Assembly: GCA_900708905.1 (NCBI GenBank)
Contig: CAADRB010000035.1
Coordinates: forward strand, 557,064-621,063
Length of the DNA: 64,000 bases
Direction of reading: 5' to 3'
From: Hymenolepis diminuta
Taxonomy: Eukaryota; Platyhelminthes; Cestoda; Cyclophyllidea; Hymenolepididae
Below, piece by piece: positions 28,701-40,700 of the stretch (the stretch's first letter is position 1; every line of letters begins with the position of its first letter). Below the pieces are notes generated by a model. That model worked only from the letters and a program-made list of their open reading frames with translations. It ran no database searches and was not told the origin of the DNA. The position numbers and the translations under genes were made by a program.

Positions 28701-31700
28701 TCCCTCCTGTCCTTGGGGAGTTGTTATCTCTGGCACAGATGACGTCGTTGATGCCCCAGTCTATATCGATTCCCTGACCCCTGGAAAACCAGCAGCTATC
28801 TCCGGTCTCCTGCAAAGGGGAGACCGCATTCTCGCCGTAAATGGATTAGATGGGGCGGCTCCAAAATTGGCTGGAGGCGCGGGATTAACGCTTTCTCTTG
28901 TCACTGCCCGACTCCAGCAGCCTTTTGAGTCGGTTACTCTCTATATCGCCCGAGAAAAAAGTCGATCTGACTTTCCTCTGCCTTCTAACACAACGTCAAC
29001 TTCTGCTTTACCTCAAGGAAATAGTAGTGGGATTGTAAAGCAGTATTCATGGGGCACAGTGAGTCCATCCATAATAATGAACCATTAATTCACTTCCTTG
29101 ATATTTCAAAGATGCGAATAGGGTATAATATGTATTTCATGAAAGTGACTTGCGAAGTCTACAGATCTTGTCGCTGAATGCAGCAGTTTCTGCATGTGCC
29201 CAACCTCGACTTCAAAACCTTCTTGGTTTGAGCATTTAGAAGTATTTCGTACCATTATAATTCGACTATGAAGGCACCTTACTGAAATTAGAGATATTAA
29301 TTCCGAATTTACGTAATTCTGCATCCACAAGTCAAGGCAAACTTGTCTCCTATGAGAAAGTGCCGATTTCAAAAGATTGTGTAGTCGCACACCCACCGTC
29401 GTTGGATTTAAAGAACTTTCATTTTGTATAAGCTGAGATCTACGGCGGGCACATGTTGTGCTACTATTGCAACAAAATTAGCAGGATAAAACACGCATAC
29501 TAATGAAATGTTTTTTTATGTACAGATGGTGCACGTCTTTCAGTTCCAAAATGACTGGAAGGTCACAGTTTCATACTCAATGAATGGCGTGCTTTGAATA
29601 GTGGAGTGTGTGCCTTTCTAATAAGCGTTTTAGCTCACTTCTTCTCATTTATGATATTTAAATATTCTTTTATAGTCTGGTTCACCAGCAACCGAGTTCA
29701 ATCAATCTTTCGACGAGGAACGCGTTCGACAGCCACCTCGGACTACTCCTTCAACATCTTCCGCAGTGGCCTCCACCACTCGCTTAAAGAAACAGAATTC
29801 TATCTCAAAGGGCCTGCCCTATCCTCGTCACCACATCAGTGCCAAAGGGTTTCCTAACAATACAGGTAGGGCATGAAAAAGCCTTGATTCATTACTTTAT
29901 AAAAGAGGGAATATTAGACGTAGTTTGGGTTCTAACTTTTCAGATAACTATGAGGCCGACTTCACTGCAACTTCTTATCTAAATATCGGTCGACCGACAG
30001 AATTATCTCGACAGACTGTAGATGCTTACTTATCGAAAGATGAGGAAAGTATCTCCCATCATCAACATCGCCACCACCGACACAAGAGTCACAACAGACG
30101 ACGAAAAACATCCGGAAGTAGTAGACCCTATTATCGTCATGGAAAACAGGAGGAACAAGACAAGAACCTTCAAAAGGAGAGTGAAATTCAACGAGCTTCC
30201 TCGACGCTTAATCTTGACGATATCGCTTGTCCAGGATGTCGTGAAGCTGTAGTGAACGAGGTTCTTAATCAACAAAGGCATGTTGATTTTTCAAAAATTC
30301 TCACTTTATCTAAAAATAGAAAAAAATCCCATTCTTTGCTTCTTTCTAAATGAGATTTAGGCCAAAAGACAGGAAAAGGAAAGTCTTCGAGGGAAAATTA
30401 AATTTGGGAAAATTTATTCCCAGTCCAATTAACTAGGTTTGAGCGGATTGGCAATGAATAATAGGGAAGAAATGGTGGAGAAAAGAAAAATGGCTCTTTT
30501 TTCCTCCACAATTCTTTCAAGCTAAATTACATTATCTCTTTTGCTAAAGTTCGCCATTTTTGCCTTGTGCAAATTTTGGCACCTTCTTCAAGAGGTTGAA
30601 TAAGTCGATGGAGGAGGTAAAACCTGTGCACTTATTATCTGATAGGGGAACTTGGGAAATATTTTAAATTGAAATAACAAGTATTTCACTAATTGTGGTT
30701 ATCAATCACGATGCGCTGTTCCACTCAGAGGAACATACATACATTTTTGCGACAGTGAAAGAGGAAACTACGAATGTATCGAAATTGCTCAGATGAATCA
30801 TTGAGTGGCATTCCTCCTCAATCACTTCATCAAAAATTTTGTGCAATAAAATGAAAATACAAATGTTTTTGTAAATTATGGCCTGTTCTTTTGTAAATTG
30901 CTCACTAATCGGACCTTTGAAGAGATTTTGAAAAAAAACACCTGAGGGTACTGACTTTAGTTGAGCCCATTTCCGACGATTGTTTTAAATTGAACGTGGG
31001 CTTTTTCTCAACTTCGTGCATGGCTTTGGGTAATAGCACTTTTGGATGGGAAAGAAAGTTCGCGGATTTACTGAACGTGTTTCCTCAACCACTGGATTTT
31101 CAACCATTTCTGAAAAACTTATTGACAGAAACATTTCCTTCCTCAAATTTTGAAGAATTTTCTGAAGTGTTGTCAAACTCTATTTTTAGACGTATTCATC
31201 CCCCCTTTTCAAATTTTGTGGGGATTTTGATCAAACCGCCTTTTGTCAATGAAGAAATTGTTCCATGCATCGTGACATTATTCCTTATGACCACTTTCAA
31301 CACAATGTTGACACGAATGCTTTTTGAATGAATAACTATGAAACAAGAGGTCTTGAATAGAAAAAGGTTCTAACTTTGCCCAAAAGACTGGGTATAATCG
31401 AATGCAAGAGATTCAAGATTCCGATCATTTTTAAGGAACTGGTAGATCTAGAGTTATGAATCATGTCCAAACTATTTCAGAGGGGAGACTATTTCCAGGA
31501 GGCCAGAGGATGACTGACATACCTTCTCAAATAGACAATAAATTTGAGAAAAACGACCTTCAAAATATTGAAAACAATCACACTATCCGATATTACAAAG
31601 TAGTGTCAGAAAATCCATAAGCTGAAGTATGACGCTATCTTGATCCAAATGACTCACAGGCAGACTTCAGCAAAAGCCAATATAAATTTCCTTAACCAGA

Positions 31701-34700
31701 AAAGTGGTTCATCCTCCAAACCAGTATCTTAATGTATTGAATGACATTCAGGTGAAATAGGTCACATCGGATCTTATCATTTTTCAAGAAACGGCAAGTC
31801 ATTAAAACAAGCATTCAAGTAAACATCGAGAAGTATAGAGAAGAGCGATTCCAATTAAAAAAGAGTCCAATAGAGGCTACTGAAACTGTCAAGAACAAAA
31901 GAAGGCAAGTAGTACAACAATCAAAGGGAAAGAGGCCGCTGATTGAAAATATGTAACTCCACAGATCAATGGCACCTGATCCCCATGAAACTAAATACAG
32001 TATTTAACGTCTTCCCGATCTCAAGCGAACCATGGCGGAGAATTTGGAATCTACCTTTGAAGCCGACCTCCAACTAGCAGGCGAAATTGCGTGTAAGATC
32101 TGCTTTGGTGAAAAGGGAGATGTTTGGTTGTAGACATTACCAGCATTATTATGCTGCGACTTGATTCGATTGATGAGCTTTGTCTTATGGACATGCCAAT
32201 AAATGCAACTATGTGGCCGGCCATCTACAGAAAATAGACTGATTGGCTAAAGGTCTACTCCAAAAATTACTGGTTCTCAAAATTATCCAAAACGGGCCAG
32301 ATAAAGGGCAATAAAACAATGGGGATTTCTCGAAGCCCTCAGAAATCTTTCAACATATGTGTAGAGGTATAAGTCGCAAATACACTAGTGGCCAAAATGC
32401 GAAAAACAGCTAAAAAAGACTAATCACATCAAATGACAACATTCACTGGTAAAAATCATCCAACAGAAGTTGACTTTCGAAAATCCGAGAATCAGCCAAA
32501 ACCAATGCTGACTAAAACAGGGTGGTCACCCAAATTTCAGGAGATGCAGCGGATTCATAGAGGCCAGAGACCTACGTACTGATGAGATCTTCTCTAAGGC
32601 AACAGTGTTTTCAATCGAATATGCTAATAGCCCACCCCAAAATGGGGAGGCAATTGGAAGGGGGAAAAGTGATTTTCCTTGAGGGAGAAGTGTACTATTG
32701 ATTTCAAGTCATCGCAATGACGCTCCCGAGTTATAACTTTGGTAGGCCACGGCTTGATAAAATCAATCACCATCAATTGATTGGTTCCTTCTCTGAAAAA
32801 TCTTATTCTGCGTTGAGGAATTATGAAGACTAATGATTGATTCAACCTCTTCGGTCAATCACAATCCGATCAAACGAATTGCTGGGTTCATATGGGTTTT
32901 TCATTACAAATTGTAAGATGGATGAAGACAGAGTTGTTTTGACAGAACTAAAGAAGTTTCCGATTGATTACTAAATAAACTAGAAAGCTGCTTTGAGTGT
33001 ATTGGGTGCCCCTCCTCCTCACTGGATAAGGGATTACTATGTCTCTGCACTCGCGACTGGATATGCAGCCTATTCGTGGATCTTTTCATCGGCCAAATCT
33101 ATATAAGCAAATAATATCCTAAATAATGTGCCAGGATCTCTTGTTGGGGATGGGAGGTCTTCTCTCCTCTTTCTTCTGGATTTGACCTATTGTAGCTATG
33201 CTACATCCTCAGTCGCCAGACGGTTGCGTCATCCCCACATGAAAATGGCAACAGGTGCGCCATTACAGGCTTTTATAAACATGCACTTTAAGAAGCACTT
33301 TTGGACACACCGAAATTAGAGACGCAGTTCTGAAAAATTCTACTAACATTAAAGTATAAGCATTATAGGATCTCATCAGCTGATTAAAAGTTCTCTGATT
33401 CCACTTCCAGTAACAGTTTCAGCGGATCAATACATGATCAACCTATCTGAACCCGCAATTTACTGGGATACGTTCAGGCACTTGCAAATATGATGACTGA
33501 AATCTTTGGTCTTCTAATGTGGTTCACTTTATAAGTGCGCTTACAACTGTGTTACCTGATTTGAAATTCGTGTCAAGGAGATCAGCAATTCTCATTATTC
33601 CATAGGAAATCCTTGGTCTATTTATGTAACGCAATTACATTTGGGAAAGCGTTTTCCAGCACTCATCTTGGACAATGAGTTGTTTCTTAGACCCTACTTG
33701 TGCGAGACCTGAATATAACCACACTCCCATTAGCCAGGCTTGACCGTTGAGCCCACTGGGTGTGCGCCGATAGAATTTGAATCCCTCGACCTCTAGTATG
33801 GCAGACGTGCGTGGTGACCAATTCAACAAAAACACACAACCTAAGTTCTGTGATAATCCTCTTATTAATTTTAAGAAGTGTGTCAATATTTAATGCCACC
33901 CGCATGCGATCAAAGCGTGTTGTGACTAATGAGGGTGACTTAAGCTCAATTTTAGGTCTTCCCGGCCTCCGATCTTCTGCGAATATTTATGTGACCCACG
34001 ATGCGTTTCGTGCTAATATTCTTGTATATGTGATAGAGAAATTAGTCTTAGGAACTCTCTGATCCTTAGCAAGTGGAAGCAACAGCACAGTTGGATTTGT
34101 CCAAGTGAACCTAAAAATGACCTAGCAACTAGTCGAATACGCGTATGATGTGAAAATGGATAGATTCACCAGTTCAAATGGGGCATAATTTTACTGATTC
34201 CTTGGTAAACATTATTTCTGTTGCATTCTCCCTTCTTAAACAAAAATTAAATAATCTCCTGTTCCTACATATCTGAATTTTTGCATTGCAATGGAGAATA
34301 AGAGGATGGAAATTTCAACTATGATTAGTTATCTAGAAAGGCGCAACATCAAAACTCCTGTTTTATATTGATTTTTTCTAGTCGCTTCCACTTGTACAAT
34401 TTCCCATTGGTCTGATTTTATACTCGCGAGATATTGAGTCTGTTCTTTCTAAGATTGCATTAATCTAAAGTGGAAGTGCGAACTACTCAGACGCATTTAC
34501 GTGCCATTTGGTGATCATACATGTTCTTCTCTGAATTCTCTGCGTGACATTAGGTGCTCGACATAGATTAAAGGCTCAGAGAGTTGATCCGGACTGAAGG
34601 AAAACCGAATAACAGGTAGTTAGGGGTTGAGACTAAAGTTACTGCTTCCAAATTGAATAGGTCTTAAAGTAAGAAAAATACACTTGGAAATTCGTAAATT

Positions 34701-37700
34701 TCAGAAGCCAACTTCGCTGAAAAGTAGCTGCATTCAGTAACATGCGAATTCTAAAACTGAATGACATTCATGAATAGTAACCTTCAAATGTTACCAAAGG
34801 TAAAGACTATAATGCTGCCTTTGTCCATTGGTCTTTCAAGCCATCTCTGGGCTTCAGTAGTGAGGGACTAAAATTATGTCTTCAATGTATTCTGAGTTTA
34901 GAATCTCATCGATATTTTAAACGCAGACAAGGAACCGTAGAAAAAAATTTATTTAGCACCTTTCGCCAACATCTTCGTTGCTGATCAAACTTCCTGAAGA
35001 TATCAGATATTTAAAGCTCAATACTTCCTAAGATGGCCTTAAATATTTATAAAGAAATGTTTCACCATTGGTTAATTTAAATATGCATTGATTATACGGC
35101 ATTTGGCTGGAAGATTTTAGTGGGGGAAATTAAGGAGTAAATTTATAAGCTCTTCAAGGGGATTTACGCTGCCGTAGCAAATAGCAATGTAAATTATCCC
35201 AAATCCCCCAAACTAAATCCCCTTCCTCTCTCTCCCTCATTCTTCAATGGATAAGCCTCCCTTGCTCCAAGCCTCCTACTTCTAGAGAGTTCTTGCAACT
35301 TCACTCCTTTTCACCTTACACTCCACTGCGTTACCACAAGGTTGCGTCGCGCTTATGATAGCAGCTGGGCGAAAGAAGTAATGCTGTAAACTGTTATCAG
35401 TCTTCATCATCGCCGTTGTTTTACTTCTTGGCTTTTAATGACAATTTTATAGTGACTGAACTTCTTTCCCTTCTTGAATAACTTTCAGATCCATACATTT
35501 GTCCTTACCACCAAATTCGGTCTAAAGTTTGACAGGAATAATTTTTTTTTCCACAAGGAAGTTTTCTATGACTATCGGTCTTAAAGCTCTCTCTCTTTCT
35601 TGGAGAAATATTTTTAAATTTACCAGCAGCCCTCTTTATTTAATATGTAAAATTGTACGACAATGCAATCTGTTTCAAAAATAACTGCCGGTTATCGAAT
35701 TTAGAAATAATAAAAATTGCCTTCCGAACCCAAACTTTTGAGCATTAATGGCCGCAAAATCACAAACTGTGCATTTTTTCACCTCAAGAATCCTTAATGA
35801 GCAGAGGTCAGACCGGAATAACGCGACGCGTCGACGAGGTCATTTGAGAACGCGAGGACGCAGTCTGGAAATGGTAAACACTCAGAGTGTGAGCACCAAT
35901 ACGAGAGGTTTTCCATCCTCTTCTCATCGCAGTCATACACACCAACACCATCATCAGCCACCTCCAATGCCGATGCCCCTCGAGATAAGAATTCATGGTA
36001 ACAGGAGGAGGAGCTATCAGAATCTGTCCCGATCAGACTCTCGTCTCAACCGAGAACGCCTGGATGCAGGAAATGACGATGAGGGGTCGGTATCTTCCTC
36101 TGTCACTGGAACTGGCAGAGGAGCCCCACTTTGTGACATCTCCTCGTCACAATCCTCCTACACCTCCTGTTCGGGATCTGGATCCTTCAGCAAACCTGAG
36201 AGTTCCAGAAGTTCGTCTCTCTCAAGCGCGGATCTACTGGAGGCTGCGAGGACTTCTGTTCCCACTCATCGAACATTTGCCGTGACTCCGCTTTCCAGGT
36301 ACTGACTTATTTTATCAGATATTTTAGCCTCATTTCACATTCGATATGTTTATCTCTCCGTTCATAAATGTAGATAACAGACAATATAACATTCAGATAG
36401 GTGGATCTATTGCAGAGGGAAAAGAGTTGGGAAAGATTTGGCCCATGGGAATCGGGATAATTAATTCTTATTTTTTTATCCCGAAGGACATTTGCTGCTG
36501 CACTTTTGCAAGAACTGTTAAAGAGACATGCCCTAAATCTCATGTCTGTAATGAGGATGATATTCTGATATATGCCGTTTCAACCATCCAGTCTTATCGT
36601 ATATGATTTAAACCAACGAGAATTGGGGTTCTAAAAGCTATTGTAGTCGAGGAACACTAAAGCTGACGATAGTGTAAGTGCGTCGCCTTCCTTTCTGTGA
36701 ATTTTTCATGCTCTTAGAACTATTACACTTCATTTTTTTGCTCAAATAACCTTGTTGAAGGAAGTTACGCCATTAGCGACAAGACTTTAGTGAGCTCTTG
36801 AGTAGGAGAACTGGGAAGACTTTTCATGGTATCTCAGGGGAATTTTCTGCTCTGAAGCTAAGCTAGATCTTCACAAGTCATGGCTTATTGAGAACGTAAT
36901 CGTTCTGCTTGCAGTATTACAGGGAGCATTGCACATTCCATAATAACCTAATTTGAGAAGTATTTTGGAGCTCTAGAACTTTGTAGATGTCCTTAGAATA
37001 CAGAATTGCACTCCATTTCGCTTATTCATTTCCAACGCTATCGCTTCGAATTAAAGTAAGCGCTGGCTGGACATTTTTCCTTCTTTTGGGAGGCTGCAGT
37101 CTGACAAGATTCGGACAATATTTTTCACTTGTCATCGGAGAGTTTTTCAGAATTTGAAGGTACCTCCCATAGTGTTGATTTTCCTGTGCATCAAATCACA
37201 CCGTTTTTGACAATGTCCTTAGAAATGTTTCATTTTCCAACCCAGTAGTTTTGATTGCTTTTATTGAATAATTTAATGGTTGTCAATTTAAATACAAATT
37301 ATTCAATGTTTGTTGATCTGCTATTGTTATTGTTCGTGTTTATTCGTTCAGACCAAATCCTCATATGTGGTATAATAAAGCAGTTTCCGCTTTCTTTGCC
37401 AGCCATTTGACTAAAATACACAGCCAGTTATCCGTATTACATTAAATGTTATTCCTTTCATTATAATCTAAGTTTTCAAAACGTACTAAGTACCATTATT
37501 AAATGGACTAAAATATTACTCACGTCGGGGGGATTAAATGAAACCCGACAAACTTTAGTCCCATCCATATTTAGCGACGTCAAAATCACGAGGTAGAAGT
37601 GCTTTTGCGATACAAAACTGAAAGAGCAAATTGTTTGCACGGTAAAACGAAAGGTTGCGGTGAAATAACAGTTGCTGTGGAGAAATTGGAAGGAGGAGCT

Positions 37701-40700
37701 GACAGGCGGATTCACAGGCAGAATAAAGTCGAAAACGGGCAGTTAACTATGGATAGGAAATGATGTCCTTTAAACGGTACTATTCTGTCTTTTGTGAAAA
37801 AAACCTCCCACTTTCAGATGTGATAAAGACAGTGGAATTTAACTGAGCATGACGAGTAGAAAGCTATTTCAAAATGCATAATCTATTCCAGAGTCTGTTT
37901 CTTATTACTGGAACCTTTTAAATTTCCAAATTGTTATTAGTAAAAGGAATGATAGTTATTGGTTTTTTCAAATTTATGCTCGTTTTTTCACATCTAAAAA
38001 CCAGATACCCACTTTTCCTTTACATTGAAAGGGACATCGCTCGGATTAATTTCAAATATATTTTGATTAACTAACTCATGACTCATACTTGGCGATAAAT
38101 GGTCTCAATTATTCTTCGTCAGTTGCGAGAGTCTTGTTGTCGCTTCTAATTCACACTCTATGGTAGCACTGATTCGATTCAGCATCGAGCATTTATCTAA
38201 GACAATCCCACAAACTTAGGTCAGTAGAATTTTTGAAATAGTCCGTTGTTGGAGCAGTTTGATGAAGATTTGGAATCCCTTAATACTTGGAACTGAAGAC
38301 TTTTGGTAATATATCATTATATAATAGAAGTATTCACTGTTATGATCTGGGCTGTAGTGCGAGCTTTCCACTGAAGTATTCCACTGTCAGATTTGATTAA
38401 GATCCAGAAGGGAAAGTGCTCGATGCCAGCCTAATTATTACGAAAGAACAACGTTTCACTTTGAGTAAAGTACGAACCATGAATCACCTCCAACATCTTC
38501 ATCACGACAACCTTCTCTTACCAGTCCACATTGAGAACTCTTTCTTTGGAAATAAACAGCAAGTTTTGGGAGTCAGTACGTTCTGTTCCTTTGGATCGGT
38601 TGACTAATGTTGTTTTGGTTACAAGCAGTCAACAGTTAGGAAATACTAGTTCTATACAATAGATGCATCTTCGTGTATGAAATTAAGTCAGGAAGTAAAT
38701 GCAGAGATTTGCTGTGTGCAACATATCGCAATAAGCCATCACATCCATTACGAGACCTTTGGTTTACTTGCTGAAATAATTTAAGCTTAAAATTGCGCTT
38801 TTAACTTGAAGAAAAGTAATAAAATATGATTTTAATTTTCACTTTTTGAAGGACAAATATTTAATTAATTTCATAATTACGAAATTATTGGGACTCGAGC
38901 AGTTTCAAAGAATTGCAAACCAGTTTGAAAATTTTATGCCAAAAACTCATCTCCATGCTTTTGGACCGATTTGATTCAGTGAACTGGAAATTGCAAAAAT
39001 TTTCAGTGCATTACTGCAAATAGTTGCGTATATTCAGTCGTTGTCTTGGAGTCGAAGTGTAAAAGCGTGGCATGTACACGACTGGTGATTTAGTCATTCT
39101 ATGGAGCTGCGTGTCTCACAGTCTTCCACATTGAAACCTTCTAAATTGAATAACAACCAACCTAATCGTTTGGATTTGGTTGATTCAAACAAATTTAAAC
39201 CGAACAAAATTGAGAAAATGGAAAGGATTGAAAGCCACCAAGTCTAGAGTTGCTCTCGTTTTCCCTGACAATTAAGTTGCAATCCATTACTCTCGAAATT
39301 TCGAATTTCATTTTCACATCCTCCTCGAGAAGTATCGCATTAATAGCTATGATTAAGGGGCATAATTCAGTAAAGGCAAAAGAATTAAAGAATTGCACAT
39401 CTGTTCTTGATCCATCTCTTTCGGTCGCTTTTCTTTATTAAAAATTCGGTCAGTTGGGATGTTTACTTTCTTCTGGAATTAGAGGACTTTGAATATGAAT
39501 TTTCCACGTCAAAATTAGTGTCTCCAGCAACACTTTTTATTCACTTCTCCCAGACGCTAGTCTTCAAATAAATGGCCATGAAAACCCCAGGAAATCTAGT
39601 CTTTTAGGATAATTAGAGGTGTTTGAAAAACTTCTTATCAAGAAAGAAATCTTTCCATCTACCTTTCCCCTTAAATTGGTAAATGCTACTTTGAGAGCAG
39701 TGCACTTCTTGTATGGATGCGATCTTTTCCTCAAAATAAGAGCAGCCGGAAATCGAGATAAAGCTCAAGAAGTTTGAAAATTTAAAACCTGCAAAAGTGA
39801 TCATTGAGGTGCCTCATTTTGATAGAGACGATTTAGCATTTCCTTGAAGGTTGGTGTAAATCAAATTGGGTTCCAAAACTTGAAGAATGTCATTCTCGAA
39901 AGAGGGGAAGGGAACGCATATGGAGGCAAATGTATGTAGTGGTTACGTCAAAAGACAGAGCCGCAGCTTTGTGACCAGTCAATTGAAGTCAAGTCCAAAT
40001 GGCAGAGTGCAACTCAAAGTGGAGGTTACGAAAAATGAAGGAAATTCGATAAAGGTGAAGGAATGTATCAAACGCGGATCGAAGTGGAGATGAGAGTTGA
40101 GTTAAATGAATAAACTAAATAAGGTAACACTTCAACGTAGTATGGAAATAGGAGCGCTCTACCTGTACTCGTTTCGGTGAATGTTTCAACTGAAAAAATG
40201 AAATCTCATCGATTTATAAATGTGGCATTATATTCTGAATCGTCTTGGTAAGTAGTTAACCATAGAGTGGTAGAAACAAGTCTTAACTCGGGAGAGAAAC
40301 TTAATTTAAGAAAAGCAAACGTTGAGACGCTCACAAGGATTTGTCTGCCTATCTGGAAAAGAGGAAACAGACATTTATGCGAATTAAACGGTCCGTATTC
40401 ATAATAAGGGAACGGAGAGGAACGGAAACATCAGATTTGAATGGAATATGTGAAGATTAGATTGAATTTGATTGACTGAAACTCACATCAAAACACCACA
40501 GAAAGGAATTTAATAGAATGCCAAGAAAAGTTGCATGATGTAACGGAAGTAAATTTTGTTTTTTTTTCAGATAAATACTGGTAGAATTTTTTCTCACTTC
40601 TGATATGTGTTGTTTTCTGTCAAACTGTTAAGATTTGTTTGGTTTGTCCTAAGGAAAAATGAAATGGCTCTGACATTTTAAATTATGCTTTTCTATTCAG

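Noticed and set aside
29594..29857. 87-codon frame overlapping GRIP exon j
   Set aside because: It is in the wrong register. The phase from the PDZ6 exon selects another frame, which is open and joins the next exon.
32577..32602. CTGATGAG resembling a hammerhead ribozyme core
   Set aside because: The required GAAA segment and the flanking stems are absent.
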